Below are positions 49,833 through 58,648 of a stretch of 64,000 bases of DNA, one piece after another. Both the position numbers and the translations under genes were made by a program. The stretch comes from Hyphomonas sp. (GTDB lineage Bacteria; Pseudomonadota; Alphaproteobacteria; Caulobacterales; Hyphomonadaceae). The notes beneath the pieces were generated by a model that was not told the origin of the DNA, did no database searches, and saw only the letters and a program-made list of their open reading frames with translations. Positions within the stretch are counted from its first letter, which is position 1, and each line of letters opens with the position of its first letter. The stretch is taken from assembly GCA_016124495.1 (NCBI GenBank), contig WGNP01000009.1:25091-89090 (forward strand), written 5' to 3'.

Positions 49833-50318
49833 ATGAGTTTTGTGAGGGCTCCCACCGCCGTAGTCGCTACCTTGCTGGCGGGGCTTTGCGCCTTCCTGCT
49901 GCTGGCTCTGACCCTGCTGACCACCGGCTCGGCAAGCCGCGTCGATACGCCGGACATCGTGCGCCCCACCCTGACGCCGCCGGCCATGCCCGCCCTGACG
50001 CTTCCCGGCGACCGCGCGCGGGCCTCGGCTGAAAAGCCGATGTTCCATCCGGACCGGAAGCCGATCGCGGCAGAGTTAACCCCCGGCGCGAATGGCGGCG
50101 CATCCGAAGCCACAGAGGCCCCTTTTGTCCTCAAGGGCGTCGTTATTGCGAATGGCACAGCCCGTGCATCGCTGATGCGGAATGTCGAAGGCGACATCCA
50201 GTGGGTGAAACGGGGAAATACGATTGATGGATGGGAACTGGAAAGCGTGCGGTCCGACAGGGTTGAGCTTTCCCGCGGAGAGTACAGAACAACTCTCCAT
50301 CTCTACCCGGAACGTTGA
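49833..50318 (+). CDS. gspC: GspC-like HR-domain protein without PDZ domain
   Basis: A 161-residue bitopic protein. One membrane span (about 9-30) is followed by a proline-rich linker and the homology region that contacts the secretin (FVLKGVVIANGTARASL, VKRGNTIDGWELESVRSDRVEL). The PDZ or coiled-coil domain found at the end of classical GspC is absent; the protein ends right after the HR domain. GspC is otherwise missing from the cluster, so this is taken as its functional equivalent (GspN/GspP naming is an alternative). Confidence 0.8.
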   Translation: MSFVRAPTAVVATLLAGLCAFLLLALTLLTTGSASRVDTPDIVRPTLTPPAMPALTLPGDRARASAEKPMFHPDRKPIAAELTPGANGGASEATEAPFVLKGVVIANGTARASLMRNVEGDIQWVKRGNTIDGWELESVRSDRVELSRGEYRTTLHLYPER

Positions 50319-50356
50319 CCGCGGCTCCCAAAAGCAGAACGCGGGGATTGAGTAGA

Positions 50357-52468
50357 ATGATGACAGATACATCGGTGACCAAAGGCCTGCGCGGCCTGCT
50401 ATTGTGCGGTGCGGCGTCCATAGCCCTGGCTGCTTGCACCACCACCACGACGGCCGGACCATCGCGGGGTGTCTATTCGATTCCGCTTACTCCGCCTCCC
50501 GTACCGGCCCCTGCAACCGATGTTCAGCCGGATGACAATACCGAAACGGCCAGCATTCCGCCTGCGGACGATGGAAGCTTCGAACTGCTCGGCAATCCTG
50601 CGCAACTCACCGGTCCGCTTGACGCCTCCGGCGGACGCGAGCGCGGTACGATCACAATCAACCTGAACGCTGTGCCCGTGGCCGACGCCGTCCAGCAGGT
50701 TCTGGGCGATATCCTGAACGAGAACTACGTCATCGAGACCCAGCTCACCGGCGATGTATCGATGCAGACGAGCCGACCGGTCACCCGCGAAGGCGCCATC
50801 CGCCTGCTCGAAAGCGTGCTCGCGAGCCGCGGCGCTGAACTGATTGATGGCGGCGGCTTCTACCGCGTCGTCGGTGCAGGGCAGGCCGGCAATGTTACGG
50901 GCGGCGGCGCCAACATGAAGATCATTGCGCCGCGCTATGTTTCCGCCGAAGCGCTGAAGGACGTGTTCGCTGGCAGCAGCGACAAGTCGATCACCGCCGA
51001 AGTGGATTCCGCTCGCAACATCCTGATTGTAAGGGGAAATTCTGCCGCCATCGCCGAAGCTGAAAAGCTCGTTGCGGTGTTCGATGTGAACTGGATGCGC
51101 GGCATGTCGTTCGCCGCCGTGCCGATCACCTACTCCTCACCGACGCAGGTCGTGTCCGATCTTGAAACGATCCTCGGCGCCGGTTCGGGCGGCCCGCTTT
51201 CGGGCGCCGTCCGTTTCGTACCGCTTGACCGGCTCAACACAGTGATCGTCGTCAGTCCGCAAGCGGACTATATTGCCGAAGGCAAAGCCTGGATTTCGCG
51301 CCTGGATCGCTCCGGCGGCGAAGGCGGCCAGAAACTCTACGTTATCCCGATCCAGAACCGTCCGGCAACGGAAGTTGCGGCGATCATTACCGATGCCCTT
51401 TCCAGCAGCGCAGATGGCAACGGCCTTCGCCCCGGAGACCGCCCCGTTTTCTCTTCGACCGGCGAGGACGAAGGCGGCGATTTCTCTGGCTCGAGTGTCG
51501 GCGGCTCAATCGAAGTCAGCGGCAGCCGCGGCAGCGGCCCAGCTGCGCGTATCATCGCTGACGACGCCAACAACGCTATCGTTGCCCTCGCTACACCGGA
51601 ACAGTTCGGCATCCTCGAGAACGCGGTCTCGCGCCTCGATGCGATGGCCAACCAGGTATTCCTTGAAGCCACCATCGCTGAAGTCACCCTGACCGACAGC
51701 CTCTCTTATGGCCTCACCTGGTTCTTCCAGAGCGGCGAATTCAACACGACGTTCAGCGACGCGTCCAATGGCGCCGTGGCCTCGCAATTCCCTGGCTTCT
51801 CGGTGCTGTTCTCCGGCCAGGACGGCCGCGCCGCCCTCTCCGCCGTTGCCGGCATCACGGATGTAAAGATCCTGTCGGCGCCGTCACTGATGGTGCTCGA
51901 TAACCGCACCGCAACCCTGCAGGTCGGCGACCAGGTGCCGGTCGTAACCCAATCCTCCGTCAGCGTCACCGATCCGGACGCGCCGATCGTCAACTCTGTC
52001 TCACTTCGGGACACGGGCATAATCCTTTCCGTCACGCCCCGCGTGAACGATAGCGGCCTCGTGATCCTCGAGATCGATCAGGAAGTCAGCGATGTCGTCG
52101 CGACCCAGTCTTCGGGCATCGACTCGCCGACGATCCAGCAGCGCCGGATCAGCACCTCGGTCTCCGTCCGAGACGGTCAGAGTGTTGCGCTTGGCGGCCT
52201 GATGCGTGAGCGCCTTTCCGACACCGAAACGAAAATCCCGCTGCTGGGCGATGTGCCCTTCCTCGGCAAGCTGTTCTCGACGACGACCACCGAGTCGACC
52301 CGTACCGAACTGCTCGTCATGATCACGCCCCGCGTGATCCGTTCGACGGATGCTTCGCTGACGGTCACTGATGACCTTGTGCGCCGGATGAAGTCGATCG
52401 AAGACACCTTCGTAAGCCGCACTGCCGCAGAGAAGCCGGCAGCGATCATCGAAGACGTCGCCTCATGA
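50357..52468 (+). CDS. gspD: Type II secretion outer-membrane secretin GspD
   Basis: A 703-residue secretin. A lipoprotein signal (IALAACTTT) is followed by an Ala/Pro-rich linker, an N0 domain (TITINLNAVPVADAVQQVLGD), N1-N3 domains and the secretin core with VPVVTQSSVSVTDPD and the closing VALGGLMRERLSDTETKIPLLGDVPFLG. The start is placed at MMTDTS to give the lipoprotein signal; a TTG 14 codons upstream overlaps gspC. Lipidation suggests outer-membrane targeting without a separate pilotin. Confidence 0.95.
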   Translation: MMTDTSVTKGLRGLLLCGAASIALAACTTTTTAGPSRGVYSIPLTPPPVPAPATDVQPDDNTETASIPPADDGSFELLGNPAQLTGPLDASGGRERGTITINLNAVPVADAVQQVLGDILNENYVIETQLTGDVSMQTSRPVTREGAIRLLESVLASRGAELIDGGGFYRVVGAGQAGNVTGGGANMKIIAPRYVSAEALKDVFAGSSDKSITAEVDSARNILIVRGNSAAIAEAEKLVAVFDVNWMRGMSFAAVPITYSSPTQVVSDLETILGAGSGGPLSGAVRFVPLDRLNTVIVVSPQADYIAEGKAWISRLDRSGGEGGQKLYVIPIQNRPATEVAAIITDALSSSADGNGLRPGDRPVFSSTGEDEGGDFSGSSVGGSIEVSGSRGSGPAARIIADDANNAIVALATPEQFGILENAVSRLDAMANQVFLEATIAEVTLTDSLSYGLTWFFQSGEFNTTFSDASNGAVASQFPGFSVLFSGQDGRAALSAVAGITDVKILSAPSLMVLDNRTATLQVGDQVPVVTQSSVSVTDPDAPIVNSVSLRDTGIILSVTPRVNDSGLVILEIDQEVSDVVATQSSGIDSPTIQQRRISTSVSVRDGQSVALGGLMRERLSDTETKIPLLGDVPFLGKLFSTTTTESTRTELLVMITPRVIRSTDASLTVTDDLVRRMKSIEDTFVSRTAAEKPAAIIEDVAS

Positions 52469-53376
52469 CAAGCCGGCGCCCGGGTGTGCGCAAAGCGCAG
52501 GACCGGGGCGCCGCGCTCATTCTCGTCGTCTGGGCGGTTGGCCTGATGGCGGTGATCGGCGCACTGATTGCCCGAGATGCCCATCTTGATGCCCTGGAAG
52601 GCAACCGGCTGCGCGGAGCGCTCGACGGGCAGCTGCTCGTTGAAAGCGGCCAGCGTATCGCGCTCGCACGCCTCGCCCGGCCCGCCATTGGCATGTCGAC
52701 GGGCTTTCCGCTCGTCTGCGATCTGGAAAAAGGCCGCCTGCTGATCAATGCACGACCCGTCACCGCACTGATCGACATCAATGCTTCTCAGGAAGAAACC
52801 CTCGCCGCGCTATTGGCTGTACTCGGCGTTCAGGGCCCGGACGCCGCCAGCTATGCGGCACGGATTGCTGATTACCGCGATGGCGATACCACCATCCGCC
52901 CCGGCGGCGCGGAGTATGCCGACTATACGCGGGCAGGTTTGACCTATGGCCCCGCCAACCGTCCCTTCATCCGGACCGGCGAGCTGTCCGAAGTCCTGGG
53001 CCTGCCACCGGAGCTGGTGGCCGCCATGCTGCCCTTCGTGACCGCACATGCACACACCACACAAGTGGATCCACTTTACGCATCACCGGAAGTGCTGGCC
53101 GCTGTTGCCGTTCTTGGAACGCGCGCTGGCACGAGCCTGGAAGAGCCGGCCTGGGCTGAAAGCGCCGAGGGCACCGCGCCGTTTGCAGCCGAGCCTGTCA
53201 TCATTGAGGTCATCGCACGGACACGCTCCGGCTTCCTGACCGGCACGGCCACAACCTACGGTCCGCAGGAGCTCGCATTGTCCGGCAGCCGCCGGATGAT
53301 CGAGGAGCGCGTCGCCGGCCCGGAGCCTGAACTCGCAGCAAGTGAAGCGCTGCCGGAACCCGGCCCGTGTTACTGA
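52465..53376 (+). CDS. gspK: Type II secretion minor pseudopilin GspK
   Basis: A 303-residue tip pseudopilin. The leader and helix AQDRG/AALILVVWAVGLMAVIGAL lack the usual Glu+5, as is known for GspK. The large helical domain has DINASQEETLAALLAVLG and the calcium-type region ADYRDGDTTIRPGGAEYADYT. It overlaps gspD by four bases and the convergent gspG by seven. Confidence 0.92.
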   Translation: MTSRRPGVRKAQDRGAALILVVWAVGLMAVIGALIARDAHLDALEGNRLRGALDGQLLVESGQRIALARLARPAIGMSTGFPLVCDLEKGRLLINARPVTALIDINASQEETLAALLAVLGVQGPDAASYAARIADYRDGDTTIRPGGAEYADYTRAGLTYGPANRPFIRTGELSEVLGLPPELVAAMLPFVTAHAHTTQVDPLYASPEVLAAVAVLGTRAGTSLEEPAWAESAEGTAPFAAEPVIIEVIARTRSGFLTGTATTYGPQELALSGSRRMIEERVAGPEPELAASEALPEPGPCY

Positions 53377-53813
53377 GGCTTCGCCGGGCGGCCGATATCG
53401 GCGTCTTCGCCGGCGCCGCCTTCTGTCCCGTCGCGGCCGAGGGAGTAGACCCGAACGCGAAGCCCATCCTCCGTGGGCGAATAAAAATATGGCGCGCCCC
53501 ACGGATCGGCGGGCATGACTTCTTCATCAAGATAGGGACCAGACCAGCCAGCCGCGCCAGCGGGCGCCTCCATCAGCGCATCAAGTCCTTCGCTTTCGGT
53601 CGGATAACGGCCGACATCGATCAGGAACAGGTCCAGCGCGCCCTGGATATTCTTGACCTGGGCTTCCGCCGTCTGCGATTTCGCGCGGCTGAGATAACCG
53701 ATCACGCGCGGCGCCACGATCCCCATGACGAGGGCCAGGATGACAAGCGCCACAAGCAGTTCCATAAGACTGAAGCCGGCCTGAGCGCGGCGAATTGGGG
53801 CGTCCCGTTGCAT
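53370..53813 (-). CDS. gspG: Type II secretion major pseudopilin GspG
   Basis: A 147-residue major pseudopilin. The cleavage site is RRAQAG/FSLMELLVALVILALVMG. The C-terminal domain has the GspG signatures DLFLIDVGRYPTESEGLDAL and DPWGAPYFYSPTEDG. The ATG at 53813 has an AAGGAAAT ribosome site. Unusually it is transcribed alone, convergent with gspK and divergent from the peptidase gene, which allows the abundant subunit to be expressed separately. Confidence 0.95.
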   Translation of the reverse strand: MQRDAPIRRAQAGFSLMELLVALVILALVMGIVAPRVIGYLSRAKSQTAEAQVKNIQGALDLFLIDVGRYPTESEGLDALMEAPAGAAGWSGPYLDEEVMPADPWGAPYFYSPTEDGLRVRVYSLGRDGTEGGAGEDADIGRPAKPQ

Positions 53814-53899
53814 TTGAGTATTTCCTTGTCCCACAGCCGCAAAGGATACGCATTTTTTGCGCCACGCCAAGCGATGCCCCGGCGCGGGGCACCGCTCCA

Positions 53900-54667
53900 A
53901 TGACGACGTTTGAGATATTCCTCATCCTGGCTGGGCTCCTCATCGGCTCGGCGATTGATGCGGGCGCGGACCGGTTCGCGCGTCAGGAGTCCTGGATTGC
54001 CGGGCGCTCGCGTTGCAGGACATGCGAGCGGACACTGAGTTGGCACGAACTCGTGCCGCTGGCGGGTTGGGCCATTTCGCGCGGGCGTTGCCGCACGTGC
54101 CGCGCGCCGATCGGCTGGTCGCCCCCGGCAACGGAACTTGCGGGCGCACTTATCGCGATCGCGGCTGTCTTCAGCGCGCCGCCTGGTCTCGTGGTGCTGA
54201 CGGTACTCCTGGGCTGGCTTCTGCTGGCTCTCGCCGCGATCGATTTCCGGACCTTCCTGCTGCCAGACGGTCTCAACGCCGCCGTGGTCCTGTTGGGCGG
54301 GGCCATGCTTGCCTGGGCAAGGCCTGCAGATTGGGTGATGCATCTTGCCGGCGCCGTGATCGGCTTTGGTCTGCTTTGGCTTGTAGAGCTTGGATACCGG
54401 CGTCTTCGCGGCCGGGACGGTCTCGGACGGGGAGACGCCAAGCTCCTCGGAGCCATCGGACTCTGGGTCGGCGCATTCGGAATTGCGCCTGTCCTGTTGA
54501 TCGCCTCACTCAGCGGAATAGCGGCGGCGCTACTGCACTCCGTGCGCGAATCAAAAAAGCTTAGCGGGCAATCCACCATCGCATTCGGGCCCTGGATCGC
54601 ACTCGGCGGATACATCGTCTGGCTTCTGCAGGCGGCGCGAATACCGGCCCTCAGCGCGTTTCTTTAG
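53900..54667 (+). CDS. gspO: Prepilin peptidase / methyltransferase GspO
   Basis: A 255-residue polytopic aspartic protease that cleaves and methylates the pseudopilins. The zinc-finger-like CRTC ... CRTC pair is present with the methylase region between. The catalytic aspartates are in AAIDFRTFLLPD and GRGDAKLLGAIGLW. About seven spans are predicted. The start is set at MTTFEIFLILAG, 86 bases from the divergent gspG start. Confidence 0.93.
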   Translation: MTTFEIFLILAGLLIGSAIDAGADRFARQESWIAGRSRCRTCERTLSWHELVPLAGWAISRGRCRTCRAPIGWSPPATELAGALIAIAAVFSAPPGLVVLTVLLGWLLLALAAIDFRTFLLPDGLNAAVVLLGGAMLAWARPADWVMHLAGAVIGFGLLWLVELGYRRLRGRDGLGRGDAKLLGAIGLWVGAFGIAPVLLIASLSGIAAALLHSVRESKKLSGQSTIAFGPWIALGGYIVWLLQAARIPALSAFL

Positions 54668-55500
54668 TCAGAGGCTTTTTTGGCCGAACCCCAGGCCTTG
54701 AGGCTCTGAAAGATCCTGTCGCGTCCCTAAAAAAGAGCCAGCCGGCCTCCGGCCAGGGCTTCATCCGCGCCGATGTGGACGTCAACGGCGACGGCGTCAT
54801 CCAGTTGCCTTGTAAGCGATGCAGGCTTCGGTGCCGATGAAATCGGCCGCAGGCGCGGGCACGCCGCTCTCCCCCTGCTTCAGGACCGCCAGGACCTGCG
54901 GTTCGGTAAATCCCGATTTGTTGGCTGCGCCCGCCTTCGGCTCATTCTCGTCTGTGTCGACAATCAATGCCGGAGAAGTCCAGTTTTAAAGTCGCTTAAT
55001 TTCGGTGATGATTACCCTCAGGCGGCGATGGAACGCGTGCTGGCAGGCGAGCCGAACCTGAAGGGCTCAGCGGTTCAAGAGGTCCGTTGCCCAAAGCCGC
55101 CTGAAAGCAAGGACGCCGCTTGGGCAATCCGGGGTTAGTGATTGCGGTAGCGCATCAGGTTTCTCCTCAACGCGCTGCGCAGCGTGGGTTCGGCTTTAAC
55201 GCAAACAATCTCAGAACTTCAGCGTCACGCTCCCTTTTCAGAGCGCCCGATTTAATCGAAAGCCGATCAAAGGCTCGCGCCTGCCGGCATCTATCCTCCA
55301 GCTTGGATCGACAATCAGCTCCTGCTCAGACCTGATCCAGGAACCTGAACATTGCTTAATCCTTACACAGAGGAATTTACCCGGAAGATACCGCGAACCC
55401 GCTGCACGGATAAATGCCGGAGCCCGCAAAACTCAGAGCAGGGCACCAGGCTGCAGGCCGCAGAATTTAAAAATGTAAAAAGGCCAGAAGGTAACGCTTC
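54668..55500. other. Gene-poor region with decayed fragments
   Basis: About 830 bases without an intact gene. It holds an IS3 orfA-like remnant (54797-54922). On the plus strand a short open stretch encodes an EF-hand-like DVDVNGDGVIQ (near 54775-54805) directly abutting it. On the minus strand, around 55240-55275, a short frame ends GFRLNRAL, reminiscent of the FGE-domain ending GFRLARTL of the adjacent gene. No template repeat with AAC-rich codons and no reverse transcriptase fragment was found. Confidence 0.5.
54797..54922 (-). pseudogene. IS3-family transposase orfA remnant
   Basis: The minus-strand frame reads NKSGFTEPQVLAVLKQGES and continues through GVPAPA to a stop at 54797. This resembles the helix-turn-helix N-terminus of IS3-type OrfA proteins (FT-x-x-Q-I/V-x-x-x-LK-x-x-E-x-G-x-P). 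There is no initiating ATG, the helix-turn-helix is disrupted after GVPAPA, and no orfB follows. Confidence 0.5.
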
Positions 55501-55512
55501 CTACGGAAGCGT
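55494..55512. other. Hairpin overlapping the stop codon of caspase-FGE gene 1
   Basis: An 8-bp perfect stem (55494-55501 with 55505-55512) closes a 3-base loop and contains the TAG stop. It sits 28 bases beyond the variable codon block, where DGR target genes carry a hairpin needed for homing. The equivalent site in gene 2 (60192-60204) keeps five of the pairs. Confidence 0.6.
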
Positions 55513-57063
55513 CCTCGCAAGGCGGAACCCCAGAAGGTAGTTCCGGTCGCCGGGCGCGCTCCAGCTGCGGTTGGCGGAACGCAGGAACCGCGGGGTGTCG
55601 CTCCACGAGCCGCCGCGGTTCACGCGGTCGGAGCAGGAACTTTTCGTGAACGCCGAGCCATCCGAAGGCTGGGCCAAATACCCCGCCTCATAGCAGTCTT
55701 CTACCCATTCCCAGACATTGCCGTGCATGTCGTGCAAGCCAAAGGCGTTGGCGCCCTTGCCGCCTGCCGGCTGCGTGCCGCCATTGGAATTTGACGAATA
55801 CCAGCCAAAACTGCCGAGGCGGCTCTCATCCCCGCCGAAACTCCAGCGCGCGTCGCTCCCCGCCCGCGCGGCATACTCCCATTCTGCCTCGGAGAGCAGG
55901 CGATAGGTCTGCCCTGTCTTGCCGCTGAGCCAGGACGCATTTTTTTTTGCGTCCTCCCAGCTCACGTTTGTCACCGGGCGGCTGCCCTGGCCAAACCCGT
56001 CATCCTTTGCCGCAGGGCACGCTCCCGCAGACACGCAGGCCGAGTACTGCCCCCAGGTTACCTCATATTTGCCCACCGCAAACTCATACCCGATCCGTAC
56101 CGCCCGCTGCGGGCCCTCATCATCACTGCGCCCCGCCTCGCCCGTCGGCGAGCCCATCATGAAGCTCCCCGATGGCAGAACAACCATCTCCGGCCCCTGC
56201 CCACTGCCCGATGTGAAAACGTCCCGGAACGTCTCGCCGACGCCACGCGATGCGGACACCAGCGGCAAGGGTGTCGGCGCAGGTCGGCTAGAGACAGTCG
56301 ACGCAGCAGGCGTGCAGCCTGCAAAGCACACTTCATTGTAAAGAAGGTTATTCGTCCAGGGCAGCTGCTTGCGGTCCGTCGCTGCCGCCACCCGGCGCTG
56401 CGCAGCTGCGAACGCGCTCTCGGCCGTCTGCCCGGCACGGCGGATCTCCTCGGCGAGGATCGGCGCATAGACGCCCTCCTGCGCGAGGTCATTGAGGCTC
56501 GTCGAAAACGCGATCAGCATATCAGCCTTCGCATCAACACGCGCGAGACCTTTGGTGCCGGATTTCCAGCCCGGCACTGCCGGCACGTTGCGGCAGGCAT
56601 CGAAGATCAGGAACACAGCGGCAGCCCCGGTCGCCGCGAACCCGTCGCGCTGCGACTGCATGTCGATGCCGTAGACAGCGAGGTCTGAAGCTGACTGGAG
56701 CCGCGCGTCGACGCCCAGCAGGTAGCTGTCTTCCGACTGCGGGTGCTGCGAGCCGTGCCCGGTGTAATACACAAACCCGATGGCCGACGGGCCCGCCCGC
56801 TCGAGCCGGCCACGAAAGCTGTCGAGCGCATCCGCGAGATCCTTTTTCTTCAGGTCGCGGTGGCGGGTGATCGCAAAGCCGGTTTCCTCGAGGGCCGACT
56901 CGATCAGATCGGATTCAGATTTTGCAAGCGCAATCCGCGACAGCTCATTGCCGTAATTGGTTTGCTCGATCACCAGCGCGAGGCGAGGACCATCGGCCTG
57001 CGTGCTTGCCGACGGCACCGCGAGGAACGCCAGCAGGATCAGGATAAGGAACTGTCGCAGCAT
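55501..57063 (-). CDS. Exported caspase (C14) - FGE/CLec-fold protein, copy 1; probable DGR target
   Basis: A 520-residue protein. The signal peptide is MLRQFLILIL to STQA. The peptidase C14 domain has dyad His103 (YYTGHGSQ) and Cys157 (IFDACRNVP), so it looks active. After a Pro/Ser linker, an FGE-sulfatase (C-type-lectin-like) domain (about 300-520) begins MVVLPSGSFMMGSP and includes EAEWEYAARAG and HGNVWEWVED. The final variable block (55540-55632) differs from the paralogue at 60196 in a retroelement-like way. FGE cysteine pairs for true formylglycine synthesis are not evident, so a binding role is likelier. The start at 57063 is chosen for the signal peptide. Confidence 0.9.
   Translation of the reverse strand: MLRQFLILILLAFLAVPSASTQADGPRLALVIEQTNYGNELSRIALAKSESDLIESALEETGFAITRHRDLKKKDLADALDSFRGRLERAGPSAIGFVYYTGHGSQHPQSEDSYLLGVDARLQSASDLAVYGIDMQSQRDGFAATGAAAVFLIFDACRNVPAVPGWKSGTKGLARVDAKADMLIAFSTSLNDLAQEGVYAPILAEEIRRAGQTAESAFAAAQRRVAAATDRKQLPWTNNLLYNEVCFAGCTPAASTVSSRPAPTPLPLVSASRGVGETFRDVFTSGSGQGPEMVVLPSGSFMMGSPTGEAGRSDDEGPQRAVRIGYEFAVGKYEVTWGQYSACVSAGACPAAKDDGFGQGSRPVTNVSWEDAKKNASWLSGKTGQTYRLLSEAEWEYAARAGSDARWSFGGDESRLGSFGWYSSNSNGGTQPAGGKGANAFGLHDMHGNVWEWVEDCYEAGYLAQPSDGSAFTKSSCSDRVNRGGSWSDTPRFLRSANRSWSAPGDRNYLLGFRLARTLP
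55540..55632 (-). repeat. Variable region 1 (DGR-type VR) of caspase-FGE gene 1
   Basis: These 31 codons encode the surface loops of the C-type-lectin fold just before the invariant GFRLAR end. Compared with 60235-60327 there are 17 replacement differences, all at first or second codon positions; 16 have A in one copy. Only two third-position differences occur. Confidence 0.7.
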
Positions 57064-57241
57064 GGTTGTCTCACCGGTAAGATTACGATTCCACAAGTTG
57101 CGGTCGACCTCAACGCCCGACAGTCAGGGCTTCCCGCGCCTGGCTTCCGCTACCAGCACACACACGTCTCTCGTGTTAAATTTCTACTTGATCACGAAAC
57201 GGGCTGAGTTATCGTTCCAATGGGAAACCGGGGACACGTCA

Positions 57242-57796
57242 ATGCAATTGATCCTGAGTGGAGCGCGATGCGCCGTTCTTACAGTCTTGATAGGCTTGGG
57301 CCTATTCGGGCTTTCATATGCCTTTGCACAGGACCGATGCGCCATTGCGTCCGATGCCTGTCTCGAGCGGGCAGAAACCTCCTTCAGTGCTTGTTATGAC
57401 CGTTGCGAAAGCGATGCTTGCTACACGCGCTGCGATGGGCGCTATGATCGCGCATTGGCAACCTGCGACAGCGATCAGGAGGTCTGCGAGAGCCGGTCGT
57501 CCTCCTCGCGCTCCAGCACCGGGTCGCCGTCGCGCCCCTCTATGGCGCAGGGCGATGGCTGCTATCTCGGCGAATGCCCGGTTGACGATCCTGCGTCACC
57601 GCCTGTGTCGCGTCCCGCGCCCAGCACAGGCAACCCGCAGCAACCCGCCGTCCAGCCGTTTCAATACAGTTGGATCTGCCAGACACCGGCCTTCTGGTGC
57701 GCCACGGCCAACGGTGCCTGGCCGGTCGGCTCATCCTGTTGGTGCAGCAACCCGGTGTTCGGCAACGCGATCGGCCAGATCGTTCCACAGCAATAA
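57242..57796 (+). CDS. Exported cysteine-rich protein, unknown function
   Basis: A 184-residue protein of no recognised family. The signal peptide is MQLILSGARC to YAFAQ. The mature N-terminal part has evenly spaced cysteines (CAIASDACLERAE, SACYDRCESDACYTRCDG, ATCDSDQEVCESR), a pattern of disulfide-linked helical hairpins. A Ser/Arg/Pro-rich linker and a second Cys/Trp-rich part (CYLGECPVDD, SWICQTPAFWCA, SSCWCSNP) follow. It begins 178 bases from the divergent caspase-FGE gene and 12 bases before the zinc-peptidase gene, so it is likely cotranscribed with the latter. Confidence 0.75.
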   Translation: MQLILSGARCAVLTVLIGLGLFGLSYAFAQDRCAIASDACLERAETSFSACYDRCESDACYTRCDGRYDRALATCDSDQEVCESRSSSSRSSTGSPSRPSMAQGDGCYLGECPVDDPASPPVSRPAPSTGNPQQPAVQPFQYSWICQTPAFWCATANGAWPVGSSCWCSNPVFGNAIGQIVPQQ

Positions 57797-57808
57797 GGGG
57801 CTGGCTCG

Positions 57809-58561
57809 ATGATCGATCTTTCGCGCCGGGGCTTCATTTGTGGATGTCTCGCCTGCGGACTGGTCCAGCCCGCCTTAGGGCAGACTGTGCCCGGCAGCGC
57901 CGGATGTTTTCTGAATGCGCCTGCGCAAAGCCGCCAGCTTGATGAATTCATCTCGCGAGGAATCGGCCGCCGCGACTTCGCATCGACCACCGGCGATCCG
58001 GATTTTGACAGACAGTTCGGCCGGGCCATCATCAGGCTTGCAGGATTCTTCGGAGAACAGCCCGCCTTCGGCATCGTCAGCGATGCGGACGATCATGATA
58101 ATGCCTGGGCAATGCCGCAAACGCCGCCCGGCGCGGAGTTTGGCACGGTCGGGTTCGGTTCGACCATGCTTGCAAAACTTCGCGATTTCGATCCGTCCGG
58201 CATGGCGATCATGGCAATCGTCGCACATGAATTCGGGCATATCGCCCAGTACCGGCGCAGCGCCATCGCCGAGCTAAACCAAGGTCAGCCAAACGTTCGA
58301 CGTAGCGAATTGCACGCCGACTATCTGACCGGCTGCTATCTCGGCTGGATGAAGCGCAACGAACCGCGCATTAGCGTGCGCCTCGCTGGCAAGTTCATGG
58401 AAGGCATCGGCGATAACGATGTCAACTCGCAGCACCATCATGGCACTCATGACGAGCGGATCGCCAGCGTCGAAGCGGGCTTCGCGCTGGCGAAAACAGA
58501 GGACCTTGTCTTCGAGGACTATTTTTCCCTCGGCAAGGCTCACATCCTGCGCACTTATTAA
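57809..58561 (+). CDS. Tat-exported putative zinc metallopeptidase
   Basis: A 250-residue protein. The N-terminus LSRRGFICGCLACGL is a twin-arginine signal. The zinc site is HEFGH (140-144) with a third ligand probably Glu167 in RSELHADYLTGCYLG, the arrangement of M48-like and YpfJ-type neutral zinc peptidases. An AAGGGG ribosome site precedes the ATG. Tat export implies it folds, perhaps with zinc, before crossing the membrane, typical of type II secretion substrates. The substrate is unknown. Confidence 0.82.
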   Translation: MIDLSRRGFICGCLACGLVQPALGQTVPGSAGCFLNAPAQSRQLDEFISRGIGRRDFASTTGDPDFDRQFGRAIIRLAGFFGEQPAFGIVSDADDHDNAWAMPQTPPGAEFGTVGFGSTMLAKLRDFDPSGMAIMAIVAHEFGHIAQYRRSAIAELNQGQPNVRRSELHADYLTGCYLGWMKRNEPRISVRLAGKFMEGIGDNDVNSQHHHGTHDERIASVEAGFALAKTEDLVFEDYFSLGKAHILRTY

Positions 58562-58648
58562 GCGCCGCCACTTCTTCGCCCGGTGGCCCATCTTCCGCCG
58601 TGTTCTGAATGTTTGGTCTGCACAGGCCCAGGAGGGGGATAAGACACA

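Noticed and set aside
54773..55138. A 121-codon plus-strand frame after gspO considered as a small gene
   Set aside because: It has no ribosome site, crosses the IS3 orfA remnant in antisense and shows no coherent protein composition.
55238..55429. Possible template repeat of a retroelement next to caspase-FGE gene 1
   Set aside because: The ending GFRLNRAL is similar, but the preceding bases do not match the constant positions of the variable blocks and are not AAC-rich, so it is at most a decayed FGE gene end.
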